Translations under genes and position numbers: made by a program
NCBI RefSeq assembly: GCF_900091725.1
Contig: NZ_FMBW01000037.1
Coordinates: 1-64,000 of the forward strand
Source of the DNA: Streptomyces sp. DvalAA-43
Lineage (GTDB): Bacteria; Actinomycetota; Actinomycetes; Streptomycetales; Streptomycetaceae
Direction: 5' to 3'
DNA: 64,000 bases
Shown here: in pieces, positions 16,927 through 23,407 of the stretch
Layout: every line of letters starts with the position of its first letter
How positions within the stretch are numbered: the first letter of the stretch is position 1
The notes under the pieces: model-generated
Databases searched by the model: none
The model's input: the letters and a program-made list of their open reading frames with translations, nothing else
Told to the model about the DNA's origin: nothing

Positions 16927-17342
16927 GCCAGGTCGTTGCCGAAGTAGTACGGCGTGACCTGCCAGCTCACGGTCAGCCACAGGCTCAGCGAGATCAGCGC
17001 CCCGCCGAGCGCGGCGAGCCGGGCCCACAGCCCGAAGAGGGTGCCGAGGCCCACGGCGAGTTCACCGATGGCGATGGCGTACCCGAAGGCGCCGGGGCTC
17101 TTCAGCGCGAGGTCGACGAGGGCCGGGATCGCGGACGAGTCCCGCACCGCGTGCATGGTCTCGCCGATGGAGCCGGTGCCGCTCGCCCGGAAGAAGGAGC
17201 TGTCCGTCAGCTTGTCGAGCCCCGCGTAGATGAAGGTGACGCCGAGGAAGATCCGCAGCGGCAGCAGGGCGTGCTTCCGCGCCACGTCCTTGAGCCCTCT
17301 CGACTCGCCCAGTCCGCGCACGTTCGTGCCGTATCCCCGCAT
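16833..17342 (-). CDS. DoxX family membrane protein
   Basis: A 169-residue protein with the DoxX pattern of four membrane segments: about 26-42 (LLPLRIFLGVTFIYAGLDKL, the family's opening signature), 85-105, 110-128 and 138-158. DoxX proteins are proposed to take part in thiol or quinone redox homeostasis, often with superoxide dismutase; no such partner is adjacent. Start ATG at 17342. Its 3' end overlaps the convergent small membrane gene by 94 bases. Confidence 0.87.
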   Translation of the reverse strand: MRGYGTNVRGLGESRGLKDVARKHALLPLRIFLGVTFIYAGLDKLTDSSFFRASGTGSIGETMHAVRDSSAIPALVDLALKSPGAFGYAIAIGELAVGLGTLFGLWARLAALGGALISLSLWLTVSWQVTPYYFGNDLAYLMAWLPLVLGGAAAFSADALLASRRRRIR

Positions 17343-17431
17343 GTGACCGCACCGCCTTCCGTAGACCCGTCATCAGACCTTACGTATGCGGCGAACGCGC
17401 TGCTCACCCGGTGGGTCGTCCGGCGCGGCGG

Positions 17432-18700
17432 TCAGTCCGTCACCTCGATCTCGACCGGGTTCGTCTCCACTCCGGCGGCGGTCACGACCTGTACCTCCAC
17501 CACCCCCGGTTCGACCTCCACCGGTACCGGCACGGTCAGGACGCCGTCCGTCGGGTTGGCGAAGCCGCCGGTGACCGGGATCAGCGGCACATGGACATGG
17601 ACCCGGCCGATCCGGACGACCATGCGGGCCAGCCGGTCCGGTGTCCCGGCGCCGGGCGGCACGAAGCCCGCGCCGCGGATCTCGATGTCGTCGCCGGTGC
17701 GGACCGGCGCGTCCAGGTCCCCGGCCTCGCGGGCCCGCACCACCGAGAGGATCACCGGACGCCCGCCCTCCGCGTACTTCCCGGCGAAGTAGGCGAGCGC
17801 CGAGACGGTGACCAGCAGCGCCAGCCCCCAGGGAAGGTCCGGCAGCTGCTCGGGCCTGCGGGCCAGGCGGACCGCGGCGAACAGCACGGCGACGGTGCTC
17901 ACCAGCACGTACTGCACATCCGTGAAGCTGCCCCGCCCGGAGTCGTCGGTGAGCAGATCGGCGGCGCGCGGCCGGTCGGCCCGCAGCTTCTGGATCCGCC
18001 CGGACAGGGAGCGTACGGTCACGACCCGGCGTACGACGACGGCGACGGCGCACACCAGCGCGAGCACGGTCACCACCCCGGCGCCCCGGGCCAGGTCCAG
18101 CCCCTCGATCAGCGCGTCGCGCTCGGCGTGACCGGAGGCGCCCGCCAGCTGGAGCGCCAGGACGAGTACGGAGAAGACGGCGAGCAGCACCCAGGAGGCG
18201 GCGACCGCCCGGGAGGTGGAGAGCCGGTTGTCCTCGCCGATCAACGGGGCGAGCAGGCCGCCCCGGGCGCGGTGGACATGGGCGGCGCCGGTCAGCAGGG
18301 CCGCGGTGACGAGTCCGGCGATCAGACCCGCCGTACGGGCATGGGTCCAGCCCGCGCCGATGGCGGTGACGGACTCGCCGATGACTAGCAGCGCGATGCT
18401 TCCCCACACCACGATCAGGGTGCGCCGCCACACCCGGTACAGCCAGGCGTCGCCCGCCTCCCGCCCCCGTTCGGCGACGGTCCTGGCGGACTGGGTCAGC
18501 TCGTCCGAGACCCACTGGCGGGTCGCGGAGGCGGACCGCGCCACGCCGGGCGGCAGCCCCTGGCCCGCGGCGAGTTCGTCCCGCTTGGCCAGGAACGCGG
18601 CCACCGCGCGCCGGTGGCCCTCGCGTGCTCCGTGCGGGCAGTCGCCGCACGTGCAGCCGCCCCCGTGCGCGCTGCCCGCCCTCGCCTCGTCCAACGCCAC
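17432..18700 (-). CDS. Multi-pass membrane protein with C-terminal beta domain, function unknown
   Basis: About 422 residues. A short cytosolic N-terminus carries a two-cysteine motif with a nearby His (CTCGDCPHG, about residues 16-24) that could bind metal. Membrane segments follow at roughly 77-98, 108-125, 155-175, 200-220, 265-285 and 295-312. The C-terminal 110 residues (GDDIEIRGAGFVPPG and later VEVQVVTAAGVETNPVEIEV) resemble an IPT/Ig-like beta sandwich. The start is uncertain: GTG at 18700 has AAAGGG upstream, while TTG at 18721 extends the frame by seven residues. I do not recognise a named family. Confidence 0.75.
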   Translation of the reverse strand: MALDEARAGSAHGGGCTCGDCPHGAREGHRRAVAAFLAKRDELAAGQGLPPGVARSASATRQWVSDELTQSARTVAERGREAGDAWLYRVWRRTLIVVWGSIALLVIGESVTAIGAGWTHARTAGLIAGLVTAALLTGAAHVHRARGGLLAPLIGEDNRLSTSRAVAASWVLLAVFSVLVLALQLAGASGHAERDALIEGLDLARGAGVVTVLALVCAVAVVVRRVVTVRSLSGRIQKLRADRPRAADLLTDDSGRGSFTDVQYVLVSTVAVLFAAVRLARRPEQLPDLPWGLALLVTVSALAYFAGKYAEGGRPVILSVVRAREAGDLDAPVRTGDDIEIRGAGFVPPGAGTPDRLARMVVRIGRVHVHVPLIPVTGGFANPTDGVLTVPVPVEVEPGVVEVQVVTAAGVETNPVEIEVTD

Positions 18701-18812
18701 TGGGAACGCCGCCCTTTCCAACCTGGTACAGCCAACTCGTCTGCTATTTCAGCGAATTGTGCCGTACGGCGGGGCTCCGGACCGCATCGGGGCGGTCCGT
18801 CGGCGCGTACCG

Positions 18813-19583
18813 TCAGAATGTGCGACTGATCCGGCGCCACAGGGGCTGGTAGCTGATCCACGCCACCAGGTCGCTGCCCAGCTGATCGCGGGTGGCGACC
18901 GCGTCCCGGTGCTCGATCGGCACCGGCTTCCCGGCGGCCCGAGCGGCCAGCTGCACCTGGCAGGAGCGCTCCAGCGCGATGAACCACCAGGCGGCCGCGT
19001 CCACCGAGTCGCCCACGGTCAGCAGCCCGTGGTTGCGCAGCACGATCGCCTTGTGCCCGCCGAGCGCGGCCGCGATCCGGCGCCCCTCCTCCTCGTCGAC
19101 GACGACCCCGGTGTACGCGTCGTACAGGACGTGGTCCTCGTAGAAGGCACAGGATTCCTGGGTGATCGGCTCGATGAGCTCGCCGAGCGCGGACAGGGCC
19201 CGCCCGTGCACGGAGTGGGTGTGCGCGACGGCGACGACGTCCGGGCGGGCCTGGTGCACCTGCGCGTGGACGGCGAACGCCGCCTGGTTGACGTGGTGGT
19301 ATCCCTCGACGACCTGTCCCTCGCCGTTGACCAGGATCAGATCGTCGGGTGCGAGCCCGTCGAACGGGGCCCCGAAGGGGTTCACCCAGAAGCAGTCGGC
19401 GAACTCCGGGTCCCGGGCGGTGATGTGCCCGGAGACGCCGTCCTCGTACCCGTACTCCCCGAACAGCCGGAGCGCACCGGCCAGCCGCTCCTTGCGGTAC
19501 GCGCGCTCGTCGGCCGCGGTGTCGTGGACGGGCGGCATCGCGAAGTGGAGCTGGTCCACGGGTATGGGTGTGGGCTCGGACAT
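18813..19583 (-). CDS. Class II aldolase/adducin family protein
   Basis: A 256-residue zinc-dependent class II aldolase-like protein. Metal ligands are visible as HTHSVHG (about 119-125) and RNHGLLTVG (about 184), and the phosphate-binding-like YEDGVSGHITARDP lies near residue 50. Members cleave or epimerise sugar phosphates such as fuculose- or ribulose-phosphate, but this branch in actinobacteria (starting with PVDQLHFAMPP) has no assigned substrate and is often near nothing informative, as here. It stands alone. Confidence 0.87.
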   Translation of the reverse strand: MSEPTPIPVDQLHFAMPPVHDTAADERAYRKERLAGALRLFGEYGYEDGVSGHITARDPEFADCFWVNPFGAPFDGLAPDDLILVNGEGQVVEGYHHVNQAAFAVHAQVHQARPDVVAVAHTHSVHGRALSALGELIEPITQESCAFYEDHVLYDAYTGVVVDEEEGRRIAAALGGHKAIVLRNHGLLTVGDSVDAAAWWFIALERSCQVQLAARAAGKPVPIEHRDAVATRDQLGSDLVAWISYQPLWRRISRTF

Positions 19584-19709
19584 GGCGGCTCCTCGGGGCT
19601 CCCAGGGCGTACGTGCGCAGACGCACGGGATCGGAAGCTACCGCCGGTTGCCACAAGTGGCCAGGGATGCGGGACGGTCCGCCGGGGGGGGACCGCCCCA
19701 TCGCGTCGT

Positions 19710-20315
19710 CTATCGCCGCCGCTGGTTGATCGCGGTGAGATCGATGTCGACGGGGAAGGGAACGTCCAGCTTCAGCCTGTTGTGGTGGATGCCCGTCGGC
19801 GTGTAGGCCTTCAGCGCCGGATCGAGCTCGTAGACATACACGATAGGCAGACCGTCCCCGCCCGCCTCCACCCTCCAGAAGTGCACGACCCCGGCAGCGG
19901 CGTACTTCCGGGGCTTGACCTCCCGATCCCTGTCCGCGGACTCCTCCGAGACGACCTCCACTGCCAGGATGACGTCCTCCGGCCTGAGTGAGGTCTGCTT
20001 GGGGCCCGTGTCCGCTCCCAGGGGAACCACCAGTACGTCCGGCTCGGGCCGGTTCCGGCGGTCCAGCCTGACGCTGAAATCGCGAAAGACATCGAGTTCG
20101 TCCGGCGCCTGTTCGAGGAGAGAGGTCTCCAGCAGACGCATCGTCCGCATGTGAAACCTGGTCTGCGGACTCATGAAGACGAGACTCCCGTCGATCAGCT
20201 CGGTGCGCCGCGGCAGGTTCGGAAGCCGGTCGAGATCATCTGCGGTCCAGCCCTGGGGAGGGGGGACCGGGTAGTTGTACTTCTCGTCCAACTCGTACTC
20301 GGGTGCGGCGCTCAT
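19710..20315 (-). CDS. Uma2 family (DUF820) endonuclease-like protein
   Basis: A 201-residue Uma2 protein. The PD-(D/E)XK-type core is visible as RNRPEPDVLVVP (Asp), then ILAVEVVSEESADRD (Glu) and KPRKYAAAGVVHFWRVE (Lys). Uma2 proteins are widespread and multi-copy in Streptomyces; nuclease activity is inferred from the fold and the in vivo role is unknown. The frame is open far upstream, but ATG at 20315 with GGGAG six bases away is the best start. It stands alone between the aldolase and guaA. Confidence 0.83.
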   Translation of the reverse strand: MSAAPEYELDEKYNYPVPPPQGWTADDLDRLPNLPRRTELIDGSLVFMSPQTRFHMRTMRLLETSLLEQAPDELDVFRDFSVRLDRRNRPEPDVLVVPLGADTGPKQTSLRPEDVILAVEVVSEESADRDREVKPRKYAAAGVVHFWRVEAGGDGLPIVYVYELDPALKAYTPTGIHHNRLKLDVPFPVDIDLTAINQRRR

Positions 20316-20372
20316 GATTGCTCCCATGGGGCAGAGTCTCGTCTCCGCAACCAGCGTACCCAGCTCATACGA

Positions 20373-20408
20373 CGATGCCGCCGCCCAAACGAATGAGCGA
20401 CGGCATCG
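20373..20408. terminator. Terminator downstream of guaA
   Basis: CGATGCCG (20373-20380) pairs with CGGCATCG (20401-20408) around a 20-base loop, in the gap after guaA and ahead of the Uma2 gene on the same strand. Confidence 0.5.
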
Positions 20409-20428
20409 GCGTTTGACCTCGTGGGAGG

Positions 20429-22024
20429 TCACTCCCACTCGATGGTGCCCGGCGGCTTGCTCGTCACGTCGAGCACGACGCGGTTGACGTCGGCGACCTC
20501 GTTGGTGATGCGGGTCGAGATCCGGGCGAGCGTCTCGTAGGGCAGGCGCGACCAGTCGGCCGTCATGGCGTCCTCGGAGGAGACCGGGCGCAGGACGATC
20601 GGGTGGCCGTAGGTGCGGCCGTCGCCCTGGACGCCGACCGAGCGGACGTCGGCGAGCAGCACCACCGGGCACTGCCAGATGTCGCGGTCCAGGCCGGCCG
20701 CGGTCAGCTCCTCGCGGGCGATGGCGTCGGCCTCGCGGAGCAGGTCGAGCCGCTCCTTGGTGACCTCGCCGACGATGCGGATGCCGAGGCCGGGGCCGGG
20801 GAACGGCTGGCGCTGGACGATCTCCTCCGGCAGGCCGAGTTCCTGGCCGACCATCCGGACCTCGTCCTTGAACAGCTGGCGCAGCGGCTCGACGAGCTGG
20901 AACTCGATGTCGTCGGGGAGGCCGCCCACGTTGTGGTGCGACTTGATGTTGGCGGTGCCGGTGCCGCCGCCGGACTCGACGACGTCCGGGTAGAGCGTGC
21001 CCTGGACGAGGAACGCGACGTCCTCGCCGGCCGCGCCCGCCTCGGCGACGAGCTCGGCCTGGGCCTGCTCGAAGACGCGGATGAACTCGCGGCCGATGAT
21101 CTTCCGCTTCTGCTCGGGGTCGGAGACCCCGGCCAGCGCGGTCAGGAAGCGCTCCTCGGCGTCGACGACCTTCAGCTGGACGCCGGTGGCGGCCACGAAG
21201 TCCTTCTCGACCTGCTCGGTCTCGCCCTTGCGCATCAGGCCGTGGTCGACGTACACGCAGGTCAGCTGGGAGCCGATGGCCTTCTGCACGAGGGCCGCGG
21301 CGACCGCGGAGTCCACGCCGCCGGACAGGCCGCAGATGGCGCGCTTGGTGCCGACCTGCTCGCGGATCAGCGCGATCTGCTCCTCGACCACATTGGTCGT
21401 GGTCCAGGTCGGCTCGATGCCCGCGCCGCGGTAGAGGAAGTGCTCCAGGACCTGCTGGCCGTGCGTGGAGTGCAGCACCTCGGGGTGGTACTGGACGCCG
21501 TAGAGCTTCTTCTCGTCGTTCTCGAAGGCGGCGACCGGCACGACGTCCGTGGACGCGGTGACGGTGAAGCCCTCGGGGGCGGCGGAGCAGGCGTCGCCGT
21601 GCGACATCCAGACCGACTGCTCGGCGGGGGTGCCCTCGAAGAGCGTGGAGCCGCTCTTGGAGACGGTGAGCGGGGTACGGCCGTACTCACGGGCACCGTT
21701 GTCGTCGACGGTGCCGCCGAGCGTGGTGGCCATCAGCTGGAAGCCGTAGCACATGCCGAAGACCGGCACCCCGGCCTCGAACAGCGCGCGGTCGAGGGAG
21801 GGCGCTCCCTCCGCGTACACCGAGGAGGGGCCGCCGGACAGGATGATCGCCCGGGGGTTCTTGGCCAGCATCTCGGCCACCGGCATGGTGGACGGGACGA
21901 TCTCGCTGTAGACCCGGGCCTCACGGACGCGTCGGGCGATGAGCTGGGCGTACTGCGCGCCGAAGTCGACAACGAGAACCACGTCGGTGGTGGTGTCGGG
22001 GGCGGCGGGGGGTGCTGCGGGCAC
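20429..22024 (-). CDS. guaA: GMP synthase (glutamine-hydrolysing)
   Basis: A 531-residue full-length GuaA. The class I glutamine amidotransferase domain comes first ([17 protein letters not shown], about 20; nucleophile Cys in FGMCYGFQL; His/Glu in YHPEV). The ATP-pyrophosphatase domain follows, with the P-loop [11 protein letters not shown]. The C-terminal dimerisation domain ends in KPPGTIEWE, the invariant GuaA end. It converts XMP to GMP. A -10 TAGAAT lies at 22064-22069, with GGAAGG six bases before the GTG start. Together with guaB and guaB3 at 41-43 kb the window carries most of the IMP-to-GMP branch. Confidence 0.97.
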   Translation of the reverse strand: MPAAPPAAPDTTTDVVLVVDFGAQYAQLIARRVREARVYSEIVPSTMPVAEMLAKNPRAIILSGGPSSVYAEGAPSLDRALFEAGVPVFGMCYGFQLMATTLGGTVDDNGAREYGRTPLTVSKSGSTLFEGTPAEQSVWMSHGDACSAAPEGFTVTASTDVVPVAAFENDEKKLYGVQYHPEVLHSTHGQQVLEHFLYRGAGIEPTWTTTNVVEEQIALIREQVGTKRAICGLSGGVDSAVAAALVQKAIGSQLTCVYVDHGLMRKGETEQVEKDFVAATGVQLKVVDAEERFLTALAGVSDPEQKRKIIGREFIRVFEQAQAELVAEAGAAGEDVAFLVQGTLYPDVVESGGGTGTANIKSHHNVGGLPDDIEFQLVEPLRQLFKDEVRMVGQELGLPEEIVQRQPFPGPGLGIRIVGEVTKERLDLLREADAIAREELTAAGLDRDIWQCPVVLLADVRSVGVQGDGRTYGHPIVLRPVSSEDAMTADWSRLPYETLARISTRITNEVADVNRVVLDVTSKPPGTIEWE

Positions 22025-22063
22025 GGGCGGCCTTCCGGCGGTGAAGGGGGGTCTGTTTTGTCG

Positions 22064-22069
22064 ATTCTA
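22064..22069 (-). promoter_or_regulatory. guaA: -10 element of the guaA promoter
   Basis: On the minus strand this reads TAGAAT, the Streptomyces vegetative -10 consensus apart from one base. No convincing -35 at 17-18 bases. Confidence 0.5.
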
Positions 22070-22171
22070 CCGGGGTCGCGGAGTCCGCCGTCGTCCCGGC
22101 CGTACGGGGGTCCGGGGGCGGACCGGGCCGGGGCGTCCCCGGACACGGTGTCTCAGCATCCGGGCGCCGTG

Positions 22172-22201
22172 TTGGTCCGCCTCCGGCGGCGGGGCCATAC
22201 T
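22172..22201 (+). promoter_or_regulatory. Promoter of the chorismate mutase leader; leaderless transcript predicted
   Basis: -35 TTGGTC at 22172-22177, 18-base spacer, -10 CATACT at 22196-22201. The predicted start is seven bases after the -10, which is the A of the ATG at 22208, so the leader peptide would be translated from a leaderless mRNA. Confidence 0.55.
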
Positions 22202-22207
22202 GAGGGC

Positions 22208-22279
22208 ATGCGTCAGCACACGACCTTCGTCTTTACCTATGGCATCCGGCCCGCCGGCTGCCATGGTCGTGCTGCTTGA
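22208..22279 (+). CDS. Putative Phe/Tyr leader peptide of the chorismate mutase gene
   Basis: A 23-residue ORF whose middle reads TTFVFTYGI, i.e. two Phe and one Tyr within five codons, directly upstream of an aromatic-pathway gene. One Phe (TTT) and the Tyr (TAT) use codons that are rare in this genome. It probably starts at the 5' end of the transcript. The Tyr codon is the last sense codon before or at the base of the first hairpin (22237-22266), the arrangement expected for ribosome-stalling attenuation. It is too short to be supported by composition alone. Confidence 0.5.
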   Translation: MRQHTTFVFTYGIRPAGCHGRAA

Positions 22280-22332
22280 TCCACTGACAAGCAACGTTCC
22301 AGGCGCCCCGGGCCGAAAGGCCCGGGGCGCCT
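22237..22332 (+). terminator. Candidate transcription attenuator (pause hairpin, middle hairpin, terminator)
   Basis: Three successive stems: CTATGGCA (22237-22244) with TGCCATGG (22259-22266); TGCTTG (22273-22278) with CAAGCA (22288-22293); and a perfect 14-bp stem AGGCGCCCCGGGCC (22301-22314) with its complement (22319-22332) closed by a GAAA loop. The last is a strong intrinsic terminator about 53 bases before the chorismate mutase start and in its direction of transcription. guaA points the other way and starts at 22024, so this cannot be its terminator. Confidence 0.65.
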
Positions 22333-22385
22333 TGGCGTTACGGACCGGCCGGCCTCGGGGACCCCACCCCACGAGGAGTCACACC

Positions 22386-22703
22386 ATGACCAGCACCGCC
22401 CCGGCGAAGACCGCCCCCGCGAAGACCGCCGCCGAGAAGACCGGCGCGCACACCGAGGAGGCCGCCGCGCTGATCGACGACGCGCGGGCCCGCATCGACA
22501 CCCTCGACGACCGGATCATCGGGCTCGTCCAGGAGCGGATGGCCGTCTCGGCGGTCATCCAGGAGGCCCGGATCACCTCCGGCGGCCGCCGGATCAGCCT
22601 CTCCCGCGAGATGGAGATCCTCGCCTCGTACCGGGACGCGCTCGGCAGGCCCGGCACCTCGCTCGCCATGACGCTGCTGGAGCTGTGCCGCGGCCGGGCC
22701 TGA
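22386..22703 (+). CDS. Chorismate mutase (AroQ type)
   Basis: A 105-residue all-helical AroQ-fold enzyme: an Ala/Lys-rich N-terminal tail (1-25), then helix 1 with ARARIDTLDDRIIGLVQERM (active-site Arg, and Leu/Ile registers typical of the EcCM class), helix 2 with VIQEARI and SLSREMEIL, and helix 3 ending ALTLLELCRG-like. It converts chorismate to prephenate, the first committed step to Phe and Tyr. It is a stand-alone mutase, not fused to a dehydratase. Start ATG has ACGAGGAG upstream. Expression is probably controlled by the attenuator at 22208-22332. Confidence 0.9.
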   Translation: MTSTAPAKTAPAKTAAEKTGAHTEEAAALIDDARARIDTLDDRIIGLVQERMAVSAVIQEARITSGGRRISLSREMEILASYRDALGRPGTSLAMTLLELCRGRA

Positions 22704-22940
22704 CACCCACGGGGCGGGGGTCCCCCGGCGTATCCCAGTTCGGGCCGACTCTCACCCGTACGGCGCGTGACCGGGTCCGGCGCGGCTTCGTTGGTCCCGG
22801 TGTCCGTGCCAGCCAGGGGCGGCTCTGGAAGGAAACCACGCGTGGCTCCGCTGGAGCGTGTGGCGTACTGCAGGTACGCCGTGGGACCGCGCCCCAGCGT
22901 GCGTGACCGGTCGGCAGGGGACAGCAGCCCGGTCACCCCA

Positions 22941-22982
22941 GGAAACGGCCGGCTCCGGGGACGCCCGGAGCCGGCCGTTTCC
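22941..22982. terminator. Perfect 19-bp hairpin, probable terminator of chorismate mutase
   Basis: GGAAACGGCCGGCTCCGGG (22941-22959), loop GACG, and its exact complement (22964-22982). The A/T ends of the stem give an A-tract and a T-tract in both directions, so it may be bidirectional. It is 238 bases after the stop codon. Confidence 0.7.
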
Positions 22983-22988
22983 GTTGAG

Positions 22989-23073
22989 GTCCGTATCCGT
23001 CGGGATCCGGGATCCGTATACGACGTGTACGGATCCGTACCGGTACGACGTGTGTGTACGGGATCCGTACCGG
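22989..23073. repeat. Imperfect GGATCCGTA / TACGACGTGTAC repeat cluster
   Basis: GGATCCGTA-type units occur near 23009, 23031 and 23061, each followed by TACGACGTG-like sequence twice; GTACGGATCCGTAC is itself a 14-bp palindrome, and flanking units can pair with one another (GGATCCGTA with TACGGATCC). Composition differs from the flanks. I do not recognise the element. Confidence 0.65.
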
Positions 23074-23118
23074 ACGGCCCGCGTGACGCGGGCCGCGCCC
23101 CGGCGACGAAGTGCGAAC

Positions 23119-23150
23119 GGCCCTGCCGACCCGATCCGGTCGGCAGGGCC
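23119..23150. terminator. Second terminator-like hairpin in the gene-free region
   Basis: GGCCCTGCCGACC (23119-23131) pairs perfectly with GGTCGGCAGGGCC (23138-23150), 6-base loop, followed by CTTT on the plus strand. No annotated gene ends between this and the hairpin at 22941. Confidence 0.6.
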
Positions 23151-23351
23151 CTTTGGCGTGAGCGGCGTCACATAAGGGTCCTGTCGGCATCCGGACAACC
23201 ATTGCGGCGGACCGCAGGTCAACCATGCGGAACCACCGGCCCCGCTCGTGTCCCCCACGGCGGACCCGTCCCGTAACCCGTGGCGCCCACCGCGCCACGC
23301 CCCGGAACGGTGCCGTCGGCGTGTGACGCGTCGGTCCGCCGTGGACGCGGA

Positions 23352-23393
23352 GGGGCTGCACTCGGAGGGGGGTGCAGCCCCTTCCGAGTGCAG
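23352..23393 (-). terminator. Terminator of the GMC oxidoreductase gene with two alternative stems
   Basis: GGGGCTGCAC (23352-23361) can pair with GTGCAGCCCC (23372-23381); alternatively CTGCACTCGGA (23356-23366) can pair with TCCGAGTGCAG (23383-23393). The two foldings share the CTGCAC segment and exclude each other. It lies 15 bases after the stop codon. Confidence 0.6.
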
Positions 23394-23407
23394 CGGCGTC
23401 CTACGGC

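Larger units (their letters stand above)
22704..23407. other. 704-base gene-free region with strong hairpins and a GGATCCGTA repeat cluster
   Basis: This gap lies between the convergent chorismate mutase and GMC oxidoreductase genes. No frame has convincing codon use. It holds a 19-bp perfect hairpin (22941-22982), a cluster of imperfect repeats (22989-23073), a 13-bp hairpin (23119-23150) and a terminator with two alternative foldings (23352-23393). The segment 22704-22940 holds a small stem GGCGTAC/GTACGCC near 22870 and otherwise nothing I recognise. Two consecutive terminator-like hairpins in a gap with no gene between them leave room for an unannotated RNA. Confidence 0.7.

Noticed and set aside
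19710..20315. Uma2 protein as part of a transposon or defence island
   Set aside because: No transposase, terminal repeats or defence genes nearby; Uma2 genes are scattered core-type genes in Streptomyces.
20316..20672. Upstream extension of the Uma2 protein
   Set aside because: It would run into the end of guaA and its terminator; the ATG at 20315 has the better ribosome site.
20603..22207. Leader peptide as the end of a 558-residue protein
   Set aside because: The upstream part of that frame is antisense to guaA; only the last 23 codons fall after a promoter.
22989..23073. CRISPR array
   Set aside because: Units are short, imperfect and unevenly spaced with no unique spacers, and there are no cas genes.
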